Positions 6,017 to 14,724 are shown, counted from the stretch's first letter. The stretch is DNA of 15,216 bases from Bacteroidales bacterium (GCA_018066005.1 JAGHSG010000100.1:1-15216); one strand, 5' to 3'. Translations and numbers: made by a program. The notes: generated by a model from the sequence alone, not told the origin.

Positions 6017-8254
6017 ATGAAAAAGATTTTTACGTTAATGACCGCATTGGTTTTGGCAGTCGGTATGATGGCCATAACACCCGGTCCGAGAAAAACAAAT
6101 GCCCCCGCTTCCAAGAAAATGGCAGCAGCCGAAGTGCAACAGTACGAAATGGTTAAGGATGCCGGCCAGTTGCAAGCAGGTATGAAATTCGTACTTGGTT
6201 GCTCCGGTCAACAGGCGGTAGCCGGATTGCTGAACGGAGGTAAGTTCCTTGCGTCCATAGATACGGAGATAGAAGACGGCGTGCTGGAGATTTCGTCCGC
6301 GTATGAGTTTGAGTTGGGCGGAACTGCCGGTGCTTGGACGTTGACTAATAGCGAAGGTACGATTAAAGCAAAAAGCAACAAAAACATGTCGCTGACGGAG
6401 GGTACCGCTACATGGACGATTACTATTGCTGCCAACGGGAATGCTACGATTGCCAGCACGAATACTAATTGCGGCGCTATTCAATACAACGCATCCAGTC
6501 CGCGTTTCTTGAATTATGCATCAAGTCAGACACCGGTGCAGATTTATGCAGCCAATACAACGGCTCCGCGCATCAGTGTCACTCCGGCAGAAGCCAAATT
6601 TGGTGCCATCTTGTTTGACGAAGCCAAAGAGGGTAGTATGACTATTACGGTAGATACCGCTAACGTGGTAGAAGGTACGCTGAGCAATACTCAGCCTAAA
6701 ACGTCTTACTACACCATAGAGAAAAACGATTTGACTTACACAGTTAAATATGCTTTTCCCGCAGGAACGGCATTTGGCAGTTATAAGGACACGATTGTTT
6801 TCAGTGGTAAGAACAGCGAAGGCGAAGAAAAGAGCGTGATTGTGCCTGTTTCTGCCAAGTTGGTGGACCCTGCCGGCACAACCATCAATGCCGATTATTG
6901 CCAGATTCAGGTAATAGGTGCAGAAACAGATGAGGAGTATGAGCCGACCGGAAGATATAACTGGTTGGTAGAGTTGTACGATACAAAAAATGACCAAATG
7001 GTCTTTGTGGACTTATATACCGCTTCGGCAACGGCTATCGCCGGTGAATACGACGAGACAACCGGTATTGATGTAGAAGGCGGTTATACGTATGCCGTTA
7101 TCATTGACGGAACGGATACTGCTTATTACGATGCCACCAATTGCAGCATGAAGATTGAGCATTTGGGTTATAATGAGCAGACCGGTCTGCGTGCATATAA
7201 GATTACGTTGACTTTGGTGAGCGAAGACGGTTTGTTCAAAGCCAATTTCTCGGGTGAGGTGCTCCAATACGAATACACGATTGATTGGGAAACGTGGGAA
7301 TATATCGCGGAGCAAGTGGATGTGCTGTTGGAGGATGACCCTTATATGGAAGTATATGGATTCAATTTCGGCAGCAAGCGTCCGTCGGATAGCAAGACCG
7401 GCAGTATGCAAGTGAGCGAGTATAGTATGAACCTTACCGATGCAGGTATGAGTGTCGAGTTGATTGACGAGACCGGTATCTTTGCCATTGACAAACAGAC
7501 TTTGGCTAAGGATAGCGATGCTTTGACGGTTTCGTATCAAATATCGGATCAGTTGTCCTTTGGTGCCTATACGGCTCAGATTGCTTTTGCCGGCGAGAAT
7601 AGCAAAGGCGTCAAGATAGCAGATACCGTTTCGGTTATGTTGCGTTATGTGGCAGAAGATGCTAACGACTATGACTTTACCGAGGCGTATGCCTATTATT
7701 ATCCCGATTATTCGGAGACAGGTGCTTACAACTGGGATTTGTATCTGTCAACAGAGAACTTGTTTGATGAGGAAGGTTATATCCAAGAAGGTGCCGAAGG
7801 TGCTTACTTATATTTCTCCATCTATGCTGCCAAAGAAAACAGTTTGGAAGGTACTTATACCATCGGTTCGGACAATGTGGACGATTACTACGCACCGTAT
7901 ATCGTTATCGTTAATAAGGATGATGAAACGGAAGCCTATTTGACTTCCGGTACTTTAACGATTGCTACCGAAGGCGGCAGGTACAAAATAACCTACAATG
8001 TAACCGACGAGAATGGCGTAACCTATAAAGGTACTGTTTATTTGCTCTTTACAGAGGCATTGGAGGTGGCTTACGATGAAGATTATGAAGAAGAGGTTAC
8101 CGATATAACCAAGAAAGTGAATAGTTGGGCAGGTGCAACCGCTCTGGAGAATGTAACTTTTGCTCCCACTATAAAGAAAATCATAGTACGTGACCAAGTA
8201 GTTATTCTGCGTAACGGACAACCTTTCAATGTGTTAGGAAATAAGATTCGTTAG
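6017..8254 (+). CDS. Secreted modular protein with duplicated Ig-like plus aromatic-rich modules (protein B)
   Basis: The 745-residue protein starts with a signal peptide (MKKIFTLMTALVLAVGMMA). The N-terminal domain (about 42-180) opens YEMVKDAGQLQAGMKFVLG. Then a pair of domains occurs twice. The Ig-like domain is at about 183-284 (FGAILFDEAKEGSMTITVD, FGSYKDTIVFSGKNSEG) and again at about 443-547 (FNFGSKRPSDSKTGSMQV, FGAYTAQIAFAGENSKG). Each is followed by an aromatic- and acid-rich module, about 285-440 (GRYNWLVELYD, AGEYDE) and about 551-695 (GAYNWDLYLS, LEGTYTIGSD, YKITYNVTDENGVTYKGTV). The tail is IKKIIVRDQVVILRNG then QPFNVLGNKIR. No catalytic motif is seen; an adhesive or structural surface role is likely but inferred. 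It has no promoter of its own and ends in TAG, with a strong terminator at 8275-8301. Confidence 0.87.
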   Translation: MKKIFTLMTALVLAVGMMAITPGPRKTNAPASKKMAAAEVQQYEMVKDAGQLQAGMKFVLGCSGQQAVAGLLNGGKFLASIDTEIEDGVLEISSAYEFELGGTAGAWTLTNSEGTIKAKSNKNMSLTEGTATWTITIAANGNATIASTNTNCGAIQYNASSPRFLNYASSQTPVQIYAANTTAPRISVTPAEAKFGAILFDEAKEGSMTITVDTANVVEGTLSNTQPKTSYYTIEKNDLTYTVKYAFPAGTAFGSYKDTIVFSGKNSEGEEKSVIVPVSAKLVDPAGTTINADYCQIQVIGAETDEEYEPTGRYNWLVELYDTKNDQMVFVDLYTASATAIAGEYDETTGIDVEGGYTYAVIIDGTDTAYYDATNCSMKIEHLGYNEQTGLRAYKITLTLVSEDGLFKANFSGEVLQYEYTIDWETWEYIAEQVDVLLEDDPYMEVYGFNFGSKRPSDSKTGSMQVSEYSMNLTDAGMSVELIDETGIFAIDKQTLAKDSDALTVSYQISDQLSFGAYTAQIAFAGENSKGVKIADTVSVMLRYVAEDANDYDFTEAYAYYYPDYSETGAYNWDLYLSTENLFDEEGYIQEGAEGAYLYFSIYAAKENSLEGTYTIGSDNVDDYYAPYIVIVNKDDETEAYLTSGTLTIATEGGRYKITYNVTDENGVTYKGTVYLLFTEALEVAYDEDYEEEVTDITKKVNSWAGATALENVTFAPTIKKIIVRDQVVILRNGQPFNVLGNKIR

Positions 8255-8274
8255 AATAACGAAGGGATAAAACA

Positions 8275-8301
8275 AAAAAGCGCAAAAAACTTGCGCTTTT
8301 T
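8275..8301 (+). terminator. Intrinsic terminator after protein B
   Basis: AAAAAGCGCAA (8275-8285) and TTGCGCTTTTT (8291-8301) form a perfect 11-bp stem around AAAAC, running straight into T residues to 8304. The T-tract also supplies the -33 TTTG of the next promoter (8302-8305). Confidence 0.93.
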
Positions 8302-8333
8302 TTTGTATATGTGAAAAAAAAGTTGTACCTTTG
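8302..8333 (+). promoter_or_regulatory. Promoter for protein C, Wza, Wzz and topB
   Basis: TTTG (8302-8305), a 20-bp spacer and TACCTTTG (8326-8333) fit the Bacteroidetes consensus. The -7 element lies within GTACCTTTGTAC (8325-8336). The region 8311-8340 is almost a copy of 4158-4187, suggesting shared control with protein A. Confidence 0.85.
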
Positions 8334-8338
8334 TACAC

Positions 8339-8359
8339 GAATTGAGAAAAACTCAATTC
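8339..8359 (+). promoter_or_regulatory. 5'-leader hairpin upstream of protein C
   Basis: GAATTGAG (8339-8346) and CTCAATTC (8352-8359) form a perfect 8-bp stem with loop AAAAA at the expected 5' end of the mRNA. It may protect the transcript; that role is inferred. Confidence 0.5.
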
Positions 8360-8394
8360 TATTTATTAACTTAATTAACAAAATACCCTATTTT

Positions 8395-10416
8395 ATGAAA
8401 AAACTTTCAATGGTTCTCGTGGCTCTGGCAGTAATGACTGCTCTTCAGGCCAAAGTTGTTACGTTTGATTTCACCAGTGCTACATTCTTGCAGTCGGTCG
8501 GTGTGGACGCTCCTGCTAAAGATCAGGAGGCTACTAGTGTAACAACAATGACTTTTGATGGTGTAACATTAACGTTCACCAAAGTTGCTAAAACAGATAA
8601 CCGTATCTGGAATAGTTCAGGCGCTTTGGATTTGCGTATGTATGCAACCAGTTATGTAACGATTACTGCAACATCTAACGTTACCGGTGTTTCTGTATCC
8701 GGTGCTGCTGTTTCCTTTGCTGAATTGACGAATATGGTATGGACAGGAGATGCTGCTTCGGTAAAATTAACAGCAACCGCAACATGTAAGGTAAAGCAAA
8801 TAGAAGTTACCTATGGAGAGCAACCCGTTGTCTGGAAACCGGATACTATCAGTGTCAGCAAGGCGATTGAATATATCAAGACGAATGACCCGTTGAAAAA
8901 TAAGACTCACTACATTGAAGGTGTTGTAGCCGGAGCACCGTTCACTGTTCAGTCGGGAGGTACCAAATATTGTGTTTGGTTGACCGATATTGATAATCCG
9001 ACGGATTCGTTGGAAGGTTTCGGTATACAAAAAGTGCAAGGTACCGAGTACAAAGACTTGTCGGAAATGGAGCAGGACTTCGGATTGATGGATACCGTTT
9101 GGGTTTTTGCTAACGCATTATCGTATTTTGAAAAGGACAAAGTCTATGAGATTTATGGTGGTTATTTTGCAGGGACAAAAGGCAAATCTTCTACCGTGAA
9201 TGTAACCGATATTTACAAATACGGTGTAGGCGCTATTGTAATAGACCCCATAAAGGAAGGAAAATATGCATACGAAGTTGTCCTTTCGTCGGTAGGTGCG
9301 GAAGATTTAGAAAGCGCACTTCACATGGTAATTACTCCTTCTATAGAGAGGAGTATTGAAGGTTCCTATTCTCTCTTTGCAGAAAAGAGTTATGCAGATG
9401 ATGGCGGTCCTATCTCGGGTTCGATTCGTTTGACCTATGTATCTACCGATGGTACCAACAATACCTATCATGTAGTTGCCAATTATATCTTGAACGAGAA
9501 GAGTTATCGCATTGACGGTGACTATGTTCTTCCCGGATATACCAAGGACCTCGAATATTTCTCCTTAGAGAATGACACTCCTTATGAAGCCAAAGAAGGT
9601 GACGTGCTGACCGGTTTGCAAGCCCTCCGTTTTGCTAAATTTTTAGGCGGAGAAGGCAAAGAAAGTAGCATCACGGTTTCTATTCACGGATATGTGGCTG
9701 ATAAACCCAAAATTGAAAAGGGTGTCCAGATTGATTTTGACATAAAAGATAATGCTGACCTGACCGGTACTGCTTATGCAAAAGCATATTACTGCTATGA
9801 GCAGGAGTTGGATTCTATCCTAAAAGGGGACGAGGTATTAGTTACCGGTAAAGTACAACTCTTCAAGGGTCAAGCCGAGATTAGCAACGGTACGATTACC
9901 CGTATCAACGAAGGTCCCAAACATTACCGTGACCTGCCTTGCGTAGAGATTCCGGATGGTTATATCTCTGTAGAAAGAGCAATGGAGATTGGTAATGCTT
10001 TGCAAGCAGAAATAGGTAAAACCGTTGAGACGGATGAAGTATATACGGTTGTAGGTTATGTTGCTAAAGTTACCTATCAAATGGCAAAAGACACTGCCAC
10101 TTGGTTCTTGAGTGATGACAAGGAGAGTACGTTTGGCGACTTGCAGGCCTATAAGTGCCATATTAAGTTTATGCTGACACACGGAGACCGTGTTATGGTA
10201 ACCGGTAAGATTGCCAAATACCAAAAGAACGCTACAACGGCTAATATCGAGTTCTCAAAAGGTGACGCACAGATTATCAATCCTTGCACGGACTTGGAGC
10301 AAGTATTCATGAAAGCCGAGAGTCTGCACATCAACAAAATCTTGGTAAATGGCCAATTATTGTTCCAAAAAGATAACAAATGGTACAACTTACAAGGCGC
10401 TGTAATCAAAGAATAA
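8395..10416 (+). CDS. Secreted modular protein with three OB-fold-like repeats (protein C)
   Basis: The ATG at 8395 gives 673 residues with a signal peptide (MKKLSMVLVALAVMTALQA). An upstream in-frame GTG at 8311 is rejected because it lies inside the promoter. The N-terminal beta domain (about 20-143) resembles that of protein A (VWTGDAASVKLTAT then IEVTYGE). OB-fold-like repeats follow at about 147-277 (ISVSKAIEYIKTNDP), 402-505 (ITVSIHGYVADKP, VLVTGKVQLFKGQ) and 524-630 (ISVERAMEIGNAL, YTVVGYVAKV, VMVTGKIAKYQKN). A copy of the aromatic module lies at about 275-381 (KYAYEVVLSS, IEGSYSLFAE, NTYHVVANYILNEKSYRIDG). The tail is INKILVNGQLLFQKD then NKWYNLQGAVIKE. Its stop is 2 nt before the Wza gene, implying one transcript with the polysaccharide export genes. 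The ligand is unknown. Confidence 0.88.
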   Translation: MKKLSMVLVALAVMTALQAKVVTFDFTSATFLQSVGVDAPAKDQEATSVTTMTFDGVTLTFTKVAKTDNRIWNSSGALDLRMYATSYVTITATSNVTGVSVSGAAVSFAELTNMVWTGDAASVKLTATATCKVKQIEVTYGEQPVVWKPDTISVSKAIEYIKTNDPLKNKTHYIEGVVAGAPFTVQSGGTKYCVWLTDIDNPTDSLEGFGIQKVQGTEYKDLSEMEQDFGLMDTVWVFANALSYFEKDKVYEIYGGYFAGTKGKSSTVNVTDIYKYGVGAIVIDPIKEGKYAYEVVLSSVGAEDLESALHMVITPSIERSIEGSYSLFAEKSYADDGGPISGSIRLTYVSTDGTNNTYHVVANYILNEKSYRIDGDYVLPGYTKDLEYFSLENDTPYEAKEGDVLTGLQALRFAKFLGGEGKESSITVSIHGYVADKPKIEKGVQIDFDIKDNADLTGTAYAKAYYCYEQELDSILKGDEVLVTGKVQLFKGQAEISNGTITRINEGPKHYRDLPCVEIPDGYISVERAMEIGNALQAEIGKTVETDEVYTVVGYVAKVTYQMAKDTATWFLSDDKESTFGDLQAYKCHIKFMLTHGDRVMVTGKIAKYQKNATTANIEFSKGDAQIINPCTDLEQVFMKAESLHINKILVNGQLLFQKDNKWYNLQGAVIKE

Positions 10417-10418
10417 CA

Positions 10419-11042
10419 ATGTGTAAATCTTTTCATATAGCACTCGTGCTATGCTCTATTCTTCTGACGGGGTGTACTTCACTCCGTCAGATGACTCTTT
10501 TTACAGGGGCGGAAACAGCTGCTTCGGTTACGATACCGGATTATATCATTGAGCCGGGCGACCTATTACAGATTGAGTTCACCGCCGTTAATGCCGAGAC
10601 TGTGGAACCCTACAATAGTGCAGGATTGACTTATGCCGTTCAGCAAGACGGTACCATATCGGTGCCGGTATTGGGTAAGATAACTTTGGCTGGTAAGACT
10701 ACCGAACAAGGTGCACAGATGCTGTCAGAGATGGTTAAAAATCAGGTGAAGAACCCTATCGTCCATTTGACGATTACCAATGCCGTGGTAACTATTTTAG
10801 GGGAGGTTAATTCCCCCCGTTCAATCAGCGTGCCTCACGCCATTACCCTGACGAGTGCGTTAGGCAACGTAGGTGGGTTGACCAAGAATGCCAAGTGCGA
10901 TAATGTTCTGGTGCAACGCCGTGAGAACGGACAGATAAAGACTTACCACGTCAATTTATTGACCAATGATTTGTTGACGTCGCCCTGTTATTATCTGCAG
11001 AAAGGTGATGTGGTCTATGTGGCTCCGTTGCATGCCCAATAA
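10419..11042 (+). CDS. Wza-type outer-membrane polysaccharide export lipoprotein
   Basis: The 207-residue protein starts MCKSFHIALVLCSILLTGC, a lipoprotein signal with lipobox LLTG-C (Cys19). The Poly_export domain (PF02563) begins at IIEPGDLLQIEF (about residues 45-56) and includes the pattern QDGTISVPVLGKITLAGKTT. An SLBB-like domain follows (about 120-205): VTILGEVNSPRSISVP, ALGNVGGLTKNAKCDN and LQKGDVVYVAP. Members form the outer-membrane channel through which capsule or exopolysaccharide leaves the cell. This start is chosen because it gives the lipoprotein signal and begins 2 nt after protein C; the longer frame to 10380 would overlap protein C. With the Wzz protein downstream it forms a minimal export pair, but no glycosyltransferases, flippase or polymerase lie in the window. 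Confidence 0.93.
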   Translation: MCKSFHIALVLCSILLTGCTSLRQMTLFTGAETAASVTIPDYIIEPGDLLQIEFTAVNAETVEPYNSAGLTYAVQQDGTISVPVLGKITLAGKTTEQGAQMLSEMVKNQVKNPIVHLTITNAVVTILGEVNSPRSISVPHAITLTSALGNVGGLTKNAKCDNVLVQRRENGQIKTYHVNLLTNDLLTSPCYYLQKGDVVYVAPLHAQ

Positions 11043-11063
11043 GGAATCTATCTATTTGTTACT

Positions 11064-12566
11064 ATGAATATACGTGAAATAATCAATTGGGGTTTGCAGC
11101 ACTGGCGTTGGCTTGTGGTCAGCGTGGCAGTTTGCTTGCTGATTGGCGGCATTTATTATGTTCGTACTGCCCCTGTCTTTGCTGTTAATGCCACGCTTAT
11201 GCTGCGTCAGACGGCGGATGAGCAGTCTAACCAAAGCGAGATGATGAAGTTGATGGGTGTGGATGGCAATAAAGTGGCAGGAGACGAAGTGCAGATTTTG
11301 ACTTCGCGCGACCTGATGGGACAAGTGGTGGATAAACTGAACTTGACCACTACGTATTCCAAAAAGGGTACGTTCTATTGGAAGAAGCAATTCCCCGCAT
11401 CACCTGTCACGGTTAGCATGGCTACCCCCAATGAACAATCGGTGTCCGTTGTGACGCGTGTGCGAAACGGCAAAGCCAAAGCAACGATTATAGTAGGTCT
11501 ATTCCGCAAGCAGAAAATATCCTCTATAACGTGGAATACACCTGTCCAGACCATAGCCGGCGAGATAACATTTACGGCTACTGATTTAGCAGATGGCTCC
11601 TACAAAGCCGTTATTCAACCGCGTATAGTGGCTGTTGACCAAGAACTGAAAGCCATTCAGGTTACTCGTATGGGACGCGAGTCCAATATCATCACCTTCT
11701 CTACCAAAACGTCTTGCCCTGACCGTGCAATTGCTACCATCAACACGTTGTTGGATTTCTACAACCTGCAGTCGGCGATGGATAAGAACCGTTTGGCTTC
11801 GCAGACCGAGCAGTTCCTATCTGCACGTATAGCCGTGGTGACGGCAGATTTGAATACGTTGGAACAGGAGTTGGAGAACTATAAACGGGTAAATCGTATC
11901 TCTAACCTTAACTCCACGGCTGACCGCTATCAGCAGACCGGTGACCAGTTCTTGCAACAAGCGGCGCAGTTGGAGGCAGAGCAGACGGTATTGGACTTTG
12001 TGGCTGAACAAGTGGCGAAGTCCGAAAATGAAGTAGCTGTCATCCCCGGTAATTTAGGGGTGTCGGATCCGACGTTGCAACACCTTATTCAAGATTATAA
12101 CTTACAAGCTATTCGCATCAATGCGCTTTTGGAAACGGCTACCGAGACCAATCCTGTTGTGATGCGTGAGAAAGATGTCCTGAACGGCAAGCGCGTACAT
12201 GTGCAGGAAGCTATCAATCAGGCCCGTCAGACGTTGTCGCTGCAACGCAAGTTTATCAACGAGCAGCAGAACTTGTATAATTCCCGTTTGGAACAAATCC
12301 CGGAGACGGAACGTCGCTATGTGGAGATGCAACGTGACAAGGCTACCAAGGAAAATCAGTATCTGTTCTTGATAGAGAAGCGTGAGGAGAATGCTTTGCT
12401 ATTGGCATCCGAAGCGGTGCCGGCCAAGATAGTCGATCGCGCCCAACTCGATCCCAACAAGTTGGCTCCCAAACTGAGTGTTATTGGTTTGATGGCCATC
12501 TTACTCGGTTTGATTATTCCGTATTGTTTTTATTTCTTAGGCGTTATCCGTAAAGAACTGCAATGA
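11064..12566 (+). CDS. Wzz/GumC-type chain-length determinant (polysaccharide co-polymerase), without a kinase domain
   Basis: The 500-residue inner-membrane protein has a membrane helix at about 16-35 (WRWLVVSVAVCLLIGGIYYV), a periplasmic Wzz domain starting PVFAVNATLMLRQ, long helical coiled-coil regions (about 240-290 and 380-430), and a second membrane helix at about 472-494 (SVIGLMAILLGLIIPYCFYF). The GNVR-like segment RYVEMQRDKATKENQYLFLI and the Pro-containing DPNKLAPKL motif before the last helix are typical. Such proteins control polysaccharide length and link the inner-membrane assembly to the Wza channel. Unlike many Bacteroidetes homologues it lacks a C-terminal tyrosine-kinase domain, ending soon after the helix. 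It starts 21 nt after the Wza gene and its stop overlaps the topB start as ATGA. Confidence 0.93.
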   Translation: MNIREIINWGLQHWRWLVVSVAVCLLIGGIYYVRTAPVFAVNATLMLRQTADEQSNQSEMMKLMGVDGNKVAGDEVQILTSRDLMGQVVDKLNLTTTYSKKGTFYWKKQFPASPVTVSMATPNEQSVSVVTRVRNGKAKATIIVGLFRKQKISSITWNTPVQTIAGEITFTATDLADGSYKAVIQPRIVAVDQELKAIQVTRMGRESNIITFSTKTSCPDRAIATINTLLDFYNLQSAMDKNRLASQTEQFLSARIAVVTADLNTLEQELENYKRVNRISNLNSTADRYQQTGDQFLQQAAQLEAEQTVLDFVAEQVAKSENEVAVIPGNLGVSDPTLQHLIQDYNLQAIRINALLETATETNPVVMREKDVLNGKRVHVQEAINQARQTLSLQRKFINEQQNLYNSRLEQIPETERRYVEMQRDKATKENQYLFLIEKREENALLLASEAVPAKIVDRAQLDPNKLAPKLSVIGLMAILLGLIIPYCFYFLGVIRKELQ

Positions 12567-14571
12567 TTCTGTGTGTTGCCGAAAAACCTACTGTGGGTCA
12601 GTATATTGCCTCCGTGCTTGGTGCTACAACCAAGCACGATGGTTATATGGAGGGGAATGGTTACTTCGTCAGTTGGACTTTCGGTCACTTGTGCGGACTG
12701 AAAGACCCGCATGAGTATATAGACACCTGGAAGCAGTGGAACTTATCGGCTCTGCCGATGATTCCAGATCGTTTCGGCATCAAACTGATGCAGGATAAAG
12801 GCATTCAGAAGCAGTTCAACATCCTCAAATCGCTTATGTCGCAGGTTACCGAAGTGATTAACTGCGGTGATGCCGGACAAGAGGGTGAGTTGATTCAGCG
12901 TTGGGTCTATCAGCAGGCAGGGTGCAAAGTGCCGGTACGTCGTCTGTGGGTGTCATCGCTGACCGAAGAGGCTATCCGCGAGGGCTTTAAGAACCTTAAA
13001 GACCAGTCCGAATACCAAAAACTCTACGAGGCAGGACTGATGCGTGCCATCGGTGACTGGTTGTTAGGCATGAACGCTACGCGCGCATATACAATAAGGT
13101 ACGCGCGCGGGACGGGTAAGGACCGGCAAGTACTATCAATCGGACGTGTGCAGACACCTACGTTAGCCCTTATCGTGCGTCGCCAGTGGGAGATAGAACA
13201 TTTTGTGCCACGTACTTATTGGGAACTGAAAACCAAATACCGCGATACCCTTTTCTCTGCCCAATTGCCGGCGGAGGAAGATGAGTACGCCATCACATCG
13301 TTGGAACAGGGTCAGGCATTGGTAGACGCGATACAGAACCAACCGCTGACCATCACGTCTGTTGAGAAGAAGAAAGGAACCGAGTACGCACCACGGCTGT
13401 TTGACTTGACATCTTTGCAGGTAGAGTGTAATAAGAAATTCTCTTTCTCCGCCGACGAGACACTCAAACTCATTCAATCGCTGTATGAGAAACGGGTCAC
13501 TACTTATCCGCGTGTAGATACGACTTTTCTGCCGGACGATATATATCCCAAAGTACCTGCTACGTTAGCCGGTATCAAGGATTTTTACCCGCAAGTAACA
13601 CCTCTTCTGCCTCTTAAGCGGATGGCGGTAAGGGTGCAGGTTCATTGCCTAAATCGAAGAAAGTATTTGATAACAGCAAGGTTACGGACCACCATGCTAT
13701 CATTCCTACGGGGCAACGGCCGGACAACCTGACAGCCGATGAACGCAAGGTTTTCAACCTTATTGCTTTGCAGTTCATCGCCGCTTTCTATCCCCCTTGC
13801 GAAGTGAGCAACACCACCGTCCTTGCCGAAGTCCCCGCCGATTCACCGATTCACCGATTCACCGATTCACCCATCCTTTTCAAAGTCACCGGTCGAGAAA
13901 TACTCAAACCGGGTTGGAGGGACGTCTTTGCCGAGTCGGGTAAAAGTGCTGTTCTTAGCGGTAGTACAGCGGTAGTTGACACTCCTGTTAAGGAGGTGTC
14001 AGATGGTGAGGAAGAAGTTAAAGTTCTGCCTACTTTTACCAAAGGCGAGTCGGGTCCGCATGTGCCTGAGTTGCAGGAGAAGACGACGCAACCGCCCAAA
14101 TATTACACCGAGGCAACGTTGCTTCGTGCCATGGAGACGGCAGGTAAGACTGTGGAATATGAGGAATTAAGGGATGCCATGAAAGAGAACGGAATTGGTC
14201 GCCCTTCCACGCGTGCTGCCATTATTGCGAAACTCTACCAACGCAAATATATGGTCAAGCAGGGCAAGTCGCTTCGTGCCACGGAGGTAGGTATCAACCT
14301 GATCAACACCATCATTTCGCCCCTGCTCAAATCGGCTGAATTGACCGGCTTGTGGGAGGAAAAACTCCGTGAGATAGAGCGTGGGGACTATACCGCCAAG
14401 CAGTTCTTGGAGGAACTCAAGACGATGACCCAACAGGTTGTCTATGAAGTCAAAACGAACAAAGCGGGTATGCTCTGTCCTGTTTGCCGTCAGGGGCAAG
14501 TTATTCGTGGGAAAACGCGTTATGGCTGCTCCCGCTGGCGCGAAGGCTGCACTTACGCCGAGGCATTTTAA
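12563..14571 (+). pseudogene. topB: DNA topoisomerase III (type IA), frameshifted
   Basis: Topoisomerase III passes single DNA strands through transient breaks and decatenates recombination and replication intermediates. The 5' part begins MILCVAEKPTVGQYIASVLG (Toprim), contains INCGDAGQEGELIQRW and the active-site segment TTYPRVDTTFL with catalytic Tyr at residue 315. This frame diverges after about TPLLPLK (near 13617). The other frame resumes with ADGGKGAGSLPKSKKVFDN and continues SKVTDHHAIIPTG, NGIGRPSTRAAIIAKLY, and a C-terminal Cys4 zinc finger (CPVC and later CSRWREGC). One missing base in AAGCGG (about 13616-13620) would explain it. No slippery heptamer is present, and the -1 frame has TAA at 13615, so programmed frameshifting is unlikely. 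The frame shift may be a true lesion or a sequencing error. An 8-bp minisatellite lies at 13840-13871. The ATG overlaps the Wzz stop, an unusual partner for topB. Confidence 0.92.
13840..13871 (+). repeat. 8-bp minisatellite (GATTCACC) inside topB
   Basis: Four perfect GATTCACC units lie in the second topB frame and encode ADSPIHRFTDSPILF between VLAEVP and KVTGREILKPGW. Homologues have short variable loops here. The unit and the encoded peptide match those in recF at 533-568. A change of one unit would shift the reading frame. Confidence 0.92.
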
Positions 14572-14677
14572 TTTACCACCAGTCCTGCAAGACATAATGA
14601 AACAACTATAAATATATAAGGACAAAGAAAATTAACCCCTCCCGTAGGGCATGACCAACTATCATTTTGTCACCTTG

Positions 14678-14713
14678 CGATAAACGACCAATAAACGAAC
14701 GATAAACGAACGA
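14678..14713 (-). repeat. 11-bp minisatellite downstream of topB
   Basis: Three 11-bp units on the plus strand, CGATAAACGAC, CAATAAACGAA and CGATAAACGAA, are followed by CGAT. On the minus strand the unit is ATCGTTCGTTT, similar to the units at 5911-5943. The preceding stretch 14572-14677 shows no gene or structure beyond a minor CCCT/AGGG hairpin near 14637-14649. Confidence 0.8.
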
Positions 14714-14724
14714 TGAAATAATCG

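Noticed and set aside
8311..8394. Upstream GTG start for protein C
   Set aside because: It lies between the -33 and -7 elements; the ATG at 8395 gives a proper signal peptide.
13560..13650. Programmed -1 ribosomal frameshift in topB
   Set aside because: No X-XXY-YYZ slippery heptamer occurs in the zero frame, and slipping before 13615 would meet TAA at 13615-13617.
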